A DNA stretch of 64,000 nt, from the NCBI GenBank assembly GCA_947627245.1, contig CANQVH010000003.1:1-64000 (forward strand), in the 5' to 3' direction. The notes under the pieces are model-generated. The model saw nothing but the letters and a program-made list of their open reading frames with translations, made no database searches and was not told the DNA's origin. Below are positions 50,118 to 59,046 of the stretch, piece after piece. Each line of letters opens with the position of its first letter. Position 1 is the stretch's first letter. Origin of the DNA: an uncultured Lachnospiraceae bacterium (GTDB lineage: Bacteria; Bacillota; Clostridia; Lachnospirales; Lachnospiraceae). The position numbers were made by a program, and so were the translations under genes.

Positions 50118-50306
50118 TTGACACATACAAGATATAGTGTTATTATAATAATGAAATGGTTTTGCTATACGGACGTATAGGAAAAGTTTTATCCGGCCGT
50201 GTTTGGTTGGAGAGTATTTTTAGGGTATACCTGTAATCTGGCATAGCTGGAACAATAATGATGTGGAAACGGAAAGGTGCAAAGAGATTTGTGCCTTTCT
50301 TTTTTT
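50118..50306 (+). promoter_or_regulatory. Leader B: promoter, putative operator, structured leader and terminator upstream of the MoxR/vWA operon
   Basis: TTGACA-17-TATTAT; hairpins CTATAC/GTATAG and CCGGCC/GGTTGG; terminator AAAGGTGCAAA/TTTGTGCCTTT with T-run at 50273-50306. Confidence 0.65.
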
Positions 50307-50328
50307 GCAGAAAAGAAAGGAGATATGT

Positions 50329-50616
50329 ATGGAAAAAAAGGAAAAATTGGAAACAGAAGCAAGAAAACCATTGGATGAGAAATTGACAAACGCAGAGCGG
50401 GCGGAATTGTTTGGATATTTGATCGATGTGGTAGAAGATTTTTTGGTCGAAAGGGGCATTACGCCGGAAGATTTTCCAAACAACGACCGTGAGGGCAATG
50501 ATGATGAGTCAATTATTTTTGGGGAAGATTATGACATTCTTGCTGATCGATTTGCGAATGTACTTGGTATTGAAAGATACGTATTTATTGGTGAGGACAT
50601 CACCTGTCAGCGCTGA
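50329..50616 (+). CDS. Small acidic hypothetical protein
   Basis: ATG at 50329 after 'gaaaggagat'. Confidence 0.65.
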   Translation: MEKKEKLETEARKPLDEKLTNAERAELFGYLIDVVEDFLVERGITPEDFPNNDREGNDDESIIFGEDYDILADRFANVLGIERYVFIGEDITCQR

Positions 50617-50708
50617 TATGACAGGGACAAGAAAAGAAATATGCTGTTATAGGATTGCAATGCTAATTGATGGCAAACTGTAGAAAAAAGAAAGGAGATT
50701 ATCGAACC

Positions 50709-52499
50709 ATGGGACAAACGAATTTGTTTGAGAATTGGCAAATCAAGGAAGAACTTCCGATGCCATTTAAAGAGGAGGTGCAGAAAAGAAATGGTATATG
50801 TTTTTCAACAGATCCTGCCGATTGCTCAGCGTGCAACATGCTCACTCGGGGTAAGAAAGCAACCTTGTATCCTTTTATTGTCAGTGCTGTATTGAAAATG
50901 ATTGAAGCAGAGAGCGGCGAGGATTATGTTGCGGCAGGTGTACAGAAAGGATCGCAGGACGAGGTACAGTATTACTGTATGGAATATAGGATGGATAAAG
51001 GAAATTATGTGATGTCCTATAATCCCAGAAACGGGAAGCTGCAGGGAGGAATCGTGACGCAAACGGAGCAATTGAGTGAGATCCCCATGCTTGGAGCTGG
51101 AAGGAATAATGGAGAAATGTTTATTGCAATGTTTGCATTTGCAAGTATTGTTAATGGTGAACTTCATAATGCCGAATTCACCAGAAAATACGATTTTCTG
51201 AAAAATCAGTATGCACTGGGATGGCCGGATCGAGAGGCAGTGATGCACGCAGTTTATGTCTGCTGTGATAACTTATTCTGGAGGATTGAAAATGTGATGA
51301 TTCCATTAGACAAAAAATCTTTCAATTATGGCAATGTGGATCATCTGACATACCAGAAAATCCAGTCGGGTGTATATTCCCCGAACGAAGTGACGATTGG
51401 GCAATTCAGTGTATTTGAGAAGCAGGAGAAGAAGACAGCGTATCGGATTGAAGACCTGAAGAAAATATACGGTTTGAATTATGTGTATTCGGAACACGTT
51501 AGCCGACTAATACCAGAGCTTCCGGATTCGTATAAAGCGGGAGCAGGCGTAGCGAAGATCCTGAAGATGGTTGCGCAGACTCCGGTTCGTACATTTCTGA
51601 TTACTGGGAGTGCAGGCATTGGAAAATCTACAGATGCTAAGATTATCGCGCAGGTGCTCGGTGTGCCATATTATTATTTTACATGTGGACCGAATACGGA
51701 TGAGATGGATCTGACCGCATCAATGGTGCCAAATACGACACAGAGTTCGAACATACCAAACGAGTTTCCAAGCTTTGAAGACATGCTGATGGATCCGGCG
51801 ACGGCTCTTTGTTCCCTGACGGGTAAATATCAGACGGGGATTGACCGTGAAGAGGCGTTCCGGAAGATCCTAGAGGCGGTATCCAAGTCTGGTTATCAGA
51901 GAGCAAAGAGCGAAAAGGATTTTGTAATGGTAGAAAGTCAGATTGTCGAAGCGTGCAAACGGCCGTCTGTTCTTGAAATACAGGAACCGACGGTTATGGA
52001 GCGACCGGCTACTCTGGCAAAGCTGAATGCCCTTCTGGATGACACGGCGGCAATCGAATTACTAAATGGTGAAGTGGTCAGGCGAAATCCAGAAACAGTA
52101 ATCATCCTTACGACGAATGTGAATTATATTGGCTGCAGGCAATTTAATGAATCTGTGCTTTCCAGGATGGGGTTTGTTCAGCACCGAAAAGATATGACGG
52201 CAGCTCAGATGGTTGACCGCGCCGCAAGAAAAACCGGAATGAATGATTATGAGCTGCTTGAAAAAATGGCGGAGATAGCAGTGTCAATTCGTGAGTATAT
52301 CAAGGCAGAAGATATTCGGGGTGGGATATGTGATTACCGTGAATATGAGGACTGGGTATGGTCATACTTAGCGCAGCGCAATATACTTGAAGCTGCAGAA
52401 GACACGGTTGTTGCGAAAGCATCTATGGACGAGGAGGACCGGAATGAAATCATGACTTCTTTCATTCGGCCATACTTCTCAGATGATGCATCTGCTTAA
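50709..52499 (+). CDS. MoxR-like AAA+ ATPase with large N-terminal domain
   Basis: 'TFLITGSAGIGKSTDAKIIAQVLGVPYYYFTCGPNTDEMDL', 'VIILTTNVNYIGCRQFNESVLSRMGFV'; ATG at 50709. Confidence 0.85.
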   Translation: MGQTNLFENWQIKEELPMPFKEEVQKRNGICFSTDPADCSACNMLTRGKKATLYPFIVSAVLKMIEAESGEDYVAAGVQKGSQDEVQYYCMEYRMDKGNYVMSYNPRNGKLQGGIVTQTEQLSEIPMLGAGRNNGEMFIAMFAFASIVNGELHNAEFTRKYDFLKNQYALGWPDREAVMHAVYVCCDNLFWRIENVMIPLDKKSFNYGNVDHLTYQKIQSGVYSPNEVTIGQFSVFEKQEKKTAYRIEDLKKIYGLNYVYSEHVSRLIPELPDSYKAGAGVAKILKMVAQTPVRTFLITGSAGIGKSTDAKIIAQVLGVPYYYFTCGPNTDEMDLTASMVPNTTQSSNIPNEFPSFEDMLMDPATALCSLTGKYQTGIDREEAFRKILEAVSKSGYQRAKSEKDFVMVESQIVEACKRPSVLEIQEPTVMERPATLAKLNALLDDTAAIELLNGEVVRRNPETVIILTTNVNYIGCRQFNESVLSRMGFVQHRKDMTAAQMVDRAARKTGMNDYELLEKMAEIAVSIREYIKAEDIRGGICDYREYEDWVWSYLAQRNILEAAEDTVVAKASMDEEDRNEIMTSFIRPYFSDDASA

Positions 52500-52522
52500 T
52501 GATTGAGAAAGGAGGCGAAGTC

Positions 52523-52720
52523 ATGGAAGCTGTTTTGCTGTCCATAATGCAGTTGATGTGGCCACTGCTGAAAAAAAGCGTGTTGGTATTCCAGTGTGTT
52601 GTAGTAATTCTTGCTTTTGGGATCATTGCGTTTTGCATACGAGACAAAAGAATACCACATGGGATTGTAGACTGGCTTGTTGTACTTGCTGCAATCGTGT
52701 TCCTATTTGGCTGGTGTTAG
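52523..52720 (+). CDS. Small membrane protein
   Basis: Two hydrophobic helices; ATG after aaaggagg. Confidence 0.6.
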   Translation: MEAVLLSIMQLMWPLLKKSVLVFQCVVVILAFGIIAFCIRDKRIPHGIVDWLVVLAAIVFLFGWC

Positions 52721-52759
52721 GAAGACTGCTATTGCTGGATAATTGAGAGGGGGAATGTG

Positions 52760-55630
52760 ATGAAATGGAAGACATCAGAATTTCGAAGCGAAATTCTGAA
52801 AATGAAGAAGGAAATGACAGACGAATTCGTTTTTCTTTCTGAAAGATACCTTAAACTGCTAAAGCGGATTGCCAGGCAGATTACAAGCACAAATTTTGCA
52901 AATATCCACATCGACAATGACAAGTCAATGCCAGCCGGATTATATGACGGATCAGTAATATCCGTTAATCTAGCAAATCCCATCACACAAAGCTTTCCAA
53001 GTAAAGAATTGAAGAGCAAAAGCCTGATTGGAATTCTTGGACATGAATGCGGGCATGAAAACTACAGCAATACGTACCTGAGGGAAAGATATCTCCGGGG
53101 GATACGGGAAGAGAGAAAAATATATCCTCACGCACCCGTGCCAGAGTCACCAAAAGAAGAAGATGCACTTGCATCAATGGAAAGGGAATTTGGCAGAGTA
53201 CGCTCTGCCGCAGTGGACCTTTATTGTGAGCTGGCCGCCTATCTCTCAAATATCTTGGAAGATATCTACATTGAGCTGAGAATGTGTAGCAGGTTTCCTG
53301 GAAGCATCCGTGAAGGTATCAAGCTGAATAATGTTCGAATAGCTGAGCTATCGCAAAGCGTCAGGAAGATGCTGAATGAAGGCGAAAAGAAGAGCGTTGT
53401 TATCTTAAATATGATTGCTCAGTATGCCATATCCGGACAGGTGAATTGTTGGGATGGCGCAGAGCAGGAATATTTGGATTGTCTGGATTCATGCATTCCA
53501 TTAATTGATAAAGCGGTGCGTGATGAAGAGGTAAGTGCCAGATATTTAGCGACAAATCAGATCATGCTAAAAATATGGGACTTCGTTATGGAAGACGCAA
53601 CTGTGATGGAAAGGAAGCAAAATGAAGAGGAACGACAACAGGTCAAGGTGCCGGCTCTTGAGGAACAGAAAGTGGTCGAGAGTTCCCCATCATCGGAAAG
53701 CGCGGATGAAGGATCCGAAGAGAACGGCGAAACAGAGAATACCAGATCAGATGCGGGTTCTCAAGATAATCTGACTTCTTCGGTGGAGACTGTATCGGAT
53801 GCTCCGACCGAGGCTCAAGGGGCAAATTCGGATTCTTCAACCGGGACTCAGGAGACAGATCTGGATTCTTCAACCGAGACTCAGAAGGTAGGTTCGAGTG
53901 CATCAGTCAAGAACCAGGAGCCGGATTCTGCCACGTCAATCGGGGAACAGGAGTCTAAGCTGGATGGATTAGCCAAGAATCAAGAGCAGGATGTTGAAAC
54001 TGGAGACTTGAAACCGGAATCAGATGAAATGTCAGGAAGCAGGGAACAAGGGCAGAAAGCTGATGCCAGAAATCAGGATCAGGAACCTGTTTCTTCGACA
54101 GAAGGTCAGGAATCAGTACCAGATGCTTCAGCAGGGAATCGTGGCTTAGAGTCGGAAGCTTCAGACGGGAACCAAGAATCCAATGCGTGTTCTTTATCTG
54201 GAGATTCTGGATCAGAGGTTCAAAAGCCAGAGTTAAGTCAGAAACAAGAACAACCTGCTCCGTCAGAAAAGCAGATAACAGAAAGGGGAGGTACTGCAGA
54301 GAATAATGAGGAGGTTTCTGGCTTAGAAGATTCATTGGAGACCGGAAAGCCTGGGAATAATACATCTTCAGAGCAAGAATCTGGCACTTTTTCTGGTGAT
54401 AATAGTTCTGATATGGAACTTTCAGCCGAAAGTGAATCTCAAATAATGGAGCAAATCCGTAATCTTGTGTCAAATCTGCCGCAGTATTCTGAGGATTATC
54501 AAGGTGGCAGGAACGGTGAGGCAACAGATGTGTGCTGGAGTGGTTCATGGAATAGTGGGCAAAAAGGAGGTATAGCAGATGCTGAGAAAATGGGAAAGGA
54601 CTCGATGAATGATAAGTTGTCGCATCCTGCACAGAATAAAGTAGATGATACAGATCCTTTATCAAATCAAACCTTTGAAACAGAAGGAAGACCGGAGTTT
54701 GATCAGGAAGCGTCATCATTTGTATTCCAGCTTGCAAAGGATATGGCTGAGGTTGAGCGAAGCGAACAGCTTCAGGAATCATTGCGAGAATTAATTTCGG
54801 AGATTGATTTCGGAGATCAGCATGTCTCAGTGCATAAAGAGGTGGTACGTGCTCTTGTCCCTTATGGTGATTATAAGGCCCAATATGCGGAAATGGAGCG
54901 CAAACTGAAGCATATCAAGAAACGCCTGCATGATAGAATGCTTCCAATTTTGGAAAAGCAAAAATCACGGATGGAAAGTGGCATGGTGCTTGGCCGGAGG
55001 TTGAGTAGTCGGAATTTGTATCGCCCTGATCACAGGATATTCGCACGCAGGCAGTTGGAAGGCAACGAATGTGATACAGCAATTGCTCTTTTGATAGATC
55101 TGTCTGGCTCTATGGACGGGAGTAGGATTGAATATGCAAGACTTGCAGCGCTGACACTGTACCAGTTTTCGGTGGAGGCAGATATTCCAGTGACTGTGTA
55201 CGGACATAACACGAGCGAATATTATGGTGTAGGTGAGACGGTATGCCTTTATTCTTATGCAGAGTTTGGAGTTTTGGATGAAAAAGATTGCTACCGGATT
55301 ATGGACATGCATCCAGATGGATGCAATCGGGACGGTGTCGCTGTACGTTTTGTCGGGGAATTGCTAAGGAGGCGTCAAGAACGACAGAAACTGTTTGTCC
55401 TGATCAGCGATGGTAGACCAAATGCACGAGGATATGGCGGAGAATGGGCAAGGGCTGACTTGAAAGAAGCCAAAACGCAACTGGAGCAAGGCGGAATCAC
55501 GTTTCTGGCGGCGGCAATAGGAGATGACAGGGACATAATCAGAGAAATATATGGGGAATGCCTGGACATTACTGATCTGCGGAAACTTCCTGAACTACTT
55601 GCAAAGCGTGTGCTTCGGGAGATTAGTTAG
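52760..55630 (+). CDS. Zincin-like N-terminal domain + repetitive acidic linker + CobT-like vWA domain
   Basis: 'LIGILGHECGHENYSNTYLRER' (HExxH), long S/T/E/Q-rich linker, 'IALLIDLSGSMDGSRIEYARLAALTLYQF' MIDAS. Confidence 0.82.
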   Translation: MKWKTSEFRSEILKMKKEMTDEFVFLSERYLKLLKRIARQITSTNFANIHIDNDKSMPAGLYDGSVISVNLANPITQSFPSKELKSKSLIGILGHECGHENYSNTYLRERYLRGIREERKIYPHAPVPESPKEEDALASMEREFGRVRSAAVDLYCELAAYLSNILEDIYIELRMCSRFPGSIREGIKLNNVRIAELSQSVRKMLNEGEKKSVVILNMIAQYAISGQVNCWDGAEQEYLDCLDSCIPLIDKAVRDEEVSARYLATNQIMLKIWDFVMEDATVMERKQNEEERQQVKVPALEEQKVVESSPSSESADEGSEENGETENTRSDAGSQDNLTSSVETVSDAPTEAQGANSDSSTGTQETDLDSSTETQKVGSSASVKNQEPDSATSIGEQESKLDGLAKNQEQDVETGDLKPESDEMSGSREQGQKADARNQDQEPVSSTEGQESVPDASAGNRGLESEASDGNQESNACSLSGDSGSEVQKPELSQKQEQPAPSEKQITERGGTAENNEEVSGLEDSLETGKPGNNTSSEQESGTFSGDNSSDMELSAESESQIMEQIRNLVSNLPQYSEDYQGGRNGEATDVCWSGSWNSGQKGGIADAEKMGKDSMNDKLSHPAQNKVDDTDPLSNQTFETEGRPEFDQEASSFVFQLAKDMAEVERSEQLQESLRELISEIDFGDQHVSVHKEVVRALVPYGDYKAQYAEMERKLKHIKKRLHDRMLPILEKQKSRMESGMVLGRRLSSRNLYRPDHRIFARRQLEGNECDTAIALLIDLSGSMDGSRIEYARLAALTLYQFSVEADIPVTVYGHNTSEYYGVGETVCLYSYAEFGVLDEKDCYRIMDMHPDGCNRDGVAVRFVGELLRRRQERQKLFVLISDGRPNARGYGGEWARADLKEAKTQLEQGGITFLAAAIGDDRDIIREIYGECLDITDLRKLPELLAKRVLREIS

Positions 55631-55648
55631 AAAGAAAGGAGAAAGATA

Positions 55649-56377
55649 ATGCAGCGTAGAGAATGGGAAGATAGGATTTCAAATCAGATTATTGTAATTA
55701 AGAAGAAAAATAACCTTTTGGAGACGCAAAACTGTCTGTATTCATCTCCCAAAAAGTATCCCTGGCATATTCATGCAGATGGGAAAGAGGAAGGATATTC
55801 CCGGATACGTCTGGTTGCTGTTGATTATAGTGACAGGACAAAACGAGATGAGGATGAAAGGACAGAAGCGGTCAAGAAAAAGTCGGTAAGTGTTTATGCC
55901 AATATGACGCCAGAGCAGATCAAATACCTTTTTATGCAGCTCTGCATGGGATATGAGCATATAGAACTCAGTAGCCAGAAATTTTTTGCAGAGGATAGTA
56001 CAAAAAAGGGAACGGCTACACTTCTTAATATTAAAAGGGAGACATACGACAGAAAGAACCAGAAACGGGAATTGCCGTGGATTGTTAATATCCGTAATGG
56101 AAGTGGGGTCAGTGTACGTAATCCAAACGGTGGGACGCATTGTAAAAAGGGAACATATGAGGAAGAAGGAAGCGTAACGGTTTATCTTTCTGATGAAGAG
56201 ATGTTCTCTATCTTGAGCAGGACATGCGCCGTGATCCATGCTTTTGAACAGAAGCAGTTATACAGGGAGCGTGATGCCAAGAATTTCCAGAACCTCTTTT
56301 CACTGATCAGAAAGGATCTGGACAGAAGGATGCCTTATAGCACAGAGAAAATCCAGAAAATCAGAGAGGCGGCATAA
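55649..56377 (+). CDS. Hypothetical protein
   Basis: Intact ORF in operon with RBS. Confidence 0.6.
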   Translation: MQRREWEDRISNQIIVIKKKNNLLETQNCLYSSPKKYPWHIHADGKEEGYSRIRLVAVDYSDRTKRDEDERTEAVKKKSVSVYANMTPEQIKYLFMQLCMGYEHIELSSQKFFAEDSTKKGTATLLNIKRETYDRKNQKRELPWIVNIRNGSGVSVRNPNGGTHCKKGTYEEEGSVTVYLSDEEMFSILSRTCAVIHAFEQKQLYRERDAKNFQNLFSLIRKDLDRRMPYSTEKIQKIREAA

Positions 56378-56389
56378 CATGGAGGTATC

Positions 56390-56800
56390 ATGGAAAAGGA
56401 AAGGATTAGAAATCCGTTGCAGGAGATGTATCCTAAAGGCTTTGTGATTGAATTGGGAGATGGGCAATACTTTCAGAAAATGAGAAAAGACCATATATGC
56501 TGTACTCATCTGCAAAGAGCGAGGAATTTCAGTAAGCAGAATACTGCAGAGGCATATATACGGAAATACTTTGGATACTTTGGGATGGAAACGTATATCT
56601 GCAGGTTATGCTGGGTATTGGTTTCATGGGAAGGCAGGAAGTATTGGGATGGCAGAGGCTTTACACACGAGTTGGCTGATGCTGTTCAGTTTTTAGATAT
56701 CCGTTCTGCATGCAGTTACCAAACACAACACGGACTCGGAACACAAGTGTATCTGGATTATACGGTATGTCGTGTGCAGAGGGTTTGTCCTGCAGCATGA
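56390..56800 (+). CDS. Hypothetical protein
   Basis: Intact ORF in operon. Confidence 0.55.
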   Translation: MEKERIRNPLQEMYPKGFVIELGDGQYFQKMRKDHICCTHLQRARNFSKQNTAEAYIRKYFGYFGMETYICRLCWVLVSWEGRKYWDGRGFTHELADAVQFLDIRSACSYQTQHGLGTQVYLDYTVCRVQRVCPAA

Positions 56801-56845
56801 AGAAACGAAAAAGGCTTAGCTTTGCCAGTCGGCAGAGTATATCGG

Positions 56846-56878
56846 AAGCGCTGGGAATGAAATATACCCAGCGCTTTT
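56846..56878 (+). terminator. Strong hairpin with T-run between operon genes
   Basis: AGCGCTGGG...CCCAGCGCT followed by TTT. Confidence 0.55.
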
Positions 56879-56898
56879 AGCGGAAAGGAGGAGATTAC

Positions 56899-59046
56899 TT
56901 GGAATTTAAAATTTACGATGGAATCATGGATTTGAACTTGATTGAACAGATGAGGAAACTGTTTTTAACACTTTCAGGGGCAAAGAATCGATGGAGTCTT
57001 ATTGCTGGGGCAATCAGAAGATCACCATTCCGGAGAATAGATGAGGAACTGGCATCAATGGAAGAGGAATACGGCCTCCGGTATCCTGGTGAGGTGTTGG
57101 AACGCTATGAGGATAAGATAGGGGACACGGAGGTTGTGAAGCGTTCACTTGCTTTTGCGCTGGCGGAAATGAAACCCTTATTTGAGAAGACTATGTTTAC
57201 AGGAAAGCAGCTTGAAAATTTCCTGACATCTATAAGGAAAGACGCAGAATCAGATATCTATATGCTTGGGGCATGTTATATCCTGGAAGATTTTCAGCCA
57301 AAGAAAATGGAATTACGAGCAAAAGTGATGGAGCATAACTGCCAAAACATTTCCGAACTTCTATATTGCTATTATCTGCTTTATGACGAAGCGTCTTTTC
57401 AGAAGGCGCATTACGCAGAATTGGCAGAGTTCCTTGCAAATAAGAGGGATTTTTCAATCTATGGCAATGAAGAATTATATGCATGGGTCATTAGATTCTT
57501 TTCGGATGATTTAAAAAATATGAAAGGAAATGGAACAAATCTGCTTAGGGCAATCGTAAAATTGAACCGTATTAATGTTGAAACGAAGAATCCCGTAAAG
57601 TCATGGCTGCAGGATAGCGGCTACCAGGAGGATGAAATCATATACCTTAATATGCTGATGTCGATTGATCATAAGCTGCCCGGACCGTATCCGTCAGATA
57701 TAACATTGGAACGGATGGCTGCATCGGCATGTATAAGATTTCTCAACGGAAGTACACAAAGACCGAAAGAAGTATATGATTTGTGTAGCCGACTTCTTGA
57801 AATGTATCGGAAATATCCTGTTAAAATTGGAGGATCATCAGGACTTGCTGAGAGTTTAAAGTCTAAGGTGAACATTCAGACAATAGGCGCATATATGGCA
57901 CTTTTCCCTTATAGGACGATATTGGAACATGAATGTTTTTATATCAAAATCCTAGATCATAAGTGGGACGCCCTAAAAGAACTTTTGGGACAGGAGTATG
58001 AAATGTATGTGGTGGACAGTCTTACAATGCTGCCACTGTCAGCGGAGGAACTGCAGAAGAGTATAGAACGTTATCGAGAACTGACGGGAATTGACCTATA
58101 TCAGAGATTATGGGATGGAAAACCATATAGTTTCCGGATGTTTTTTAACAGGATTGCAGATTATAATCTTCTCGATGTAGCATCAATGGCTGGCGACTAT
58201 ATTATGGAGCGCAAAAGGGCTGATACAGAAACAGCAATGCAGAACTTTCAGGAGAAATGGAAAAACATGCGCGAGCATATGTGGTATTTCCTGTCCCAGA
58301 AGAAGGATGAACGTTTATGTTCAGTACTTCAAATGGTAGAGGAACAGTTTGGAATCGAAAATTTTAACTCTGTTTTTGACAGTAACGGTCTCTTTGAGGG
58401 CTGCTTTGGAATCGGAGGGTATAACGGATTCAACTATATGAAACTGTTTCAGAAAGACTTTTCTTTGGAAAAGAACCTGCAGTTGCTCCATTTGGCGGAA
58501 AAATATATTTACTATAATAATCCAGGCCAGTATAAAGATTTTCTGGCAAAGGCGTTGTTGCACTTGGACTGCGGTGAATATCCTGACAAGTCGTTGTCAG
58601 ATATAGCGAAGCAGGTGCTGTCTTTGATGCCAGAACGTGAGCAAAGCAGGGAAAGCCTGATAAGAAAATATTATTCTGATGAAGAATTAGCAGAATATAA
58701 TGTGGAAAAGGCGCGGGCTGCTATGCAGGTAGAAGAAGAGAAAAGAATCAGGGAAGCAGAGGAGCAGAAAAACCAGTTTGACATTTTCGTAGCCGAGCAT
58801 GAGAAAGAACTGCCGTATGCATTTTATGACTTCCTGCTAAGTGCAAGATATTATGATGAACGAGGATTATCTGGATTTGTAGCGGATTATATTCGTAAAG
58901 AATATGACAGGGGTCCTATTGTTATATCAGGAAATAAAGTGGGATTTTGCCTTAAGCTATTTGCAAATCTTTATCAATGGGACAGGTTTTCGATTGCTGA
59001 TATTAAGGAATTTATACAGCGTTTGGAGGTATGTGATGATGTATGA
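56899..59046 (+). CDS. Large helical protein of unknown function (715 aa)
   Basis: Intact long ORF with RBS aaaggaggag; TTG start. Confidence 0.7.
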   Translation: MEFKIYDGIMDLNLIEQMRKLFLTLSGAKNRWSLIAGAIRRSPFRRIDEELASMEEEYGLRYPGEVLERYEDKIGDTEVVKRSLAFALAEMKPLFEKTMFTGKQLENFLTSIRKDAESDIYMLGACYILEDFQPKKMELRAKVMEHNCQNISELLYCYYLLYDEASFQKAHYAELAEFLANKRDFSIYGNEELYAWVIRFFSDDLKNMKGNGTNLLRAIVKLNRINVETKNPVKSWLQDSGYQEDEIIYLNMLMSIDHKLPGPYPSDITLERMAASACIRFLNGSTQRPKEVYDLCSRLLEMYRKYPVKIGGSSGLAESLKSKVNIQTIGAYMALFPYRTILEHECFYIKILDHKWDALKELLGQEYEMYVVDSLTMLPLSAEELQKSIERYRELTGIDLYQRLWDGKPYSFRMFFNRIADYNLLDVASMAGDYIMERKRADTETAMQNFQEKWKNMREHMWYFLSQKKDERLCSVLQMVEEQFGIENFNSVFDSNGLFEGCFGIGGYNGFNYMKLFQKDFSLEKNLQLLHLAEKYIYYNNPGQYKDFLAKALLHLDCGEYPDKSLSDIAKQVLSLMPEREQSRESLIRKYYSDEELAEYNVEKARAAMQVEEEKRIREAEEQKNQFDIFVAEHEKELPYAFYDFLLSARYYDERGLSGFVADYIRKEYDRGPIVISGNKVGFCLKLFANLYQWDRFSIADIKEFIQRLEVCDDV

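Noticed and set aside
53955-54782. 275-aa minus-strand ORF opposite the vWA protein linker
   Set aside because: Arises from the repetitive, compositionally biased linker on the + strand; low-complexity protein with no domain.
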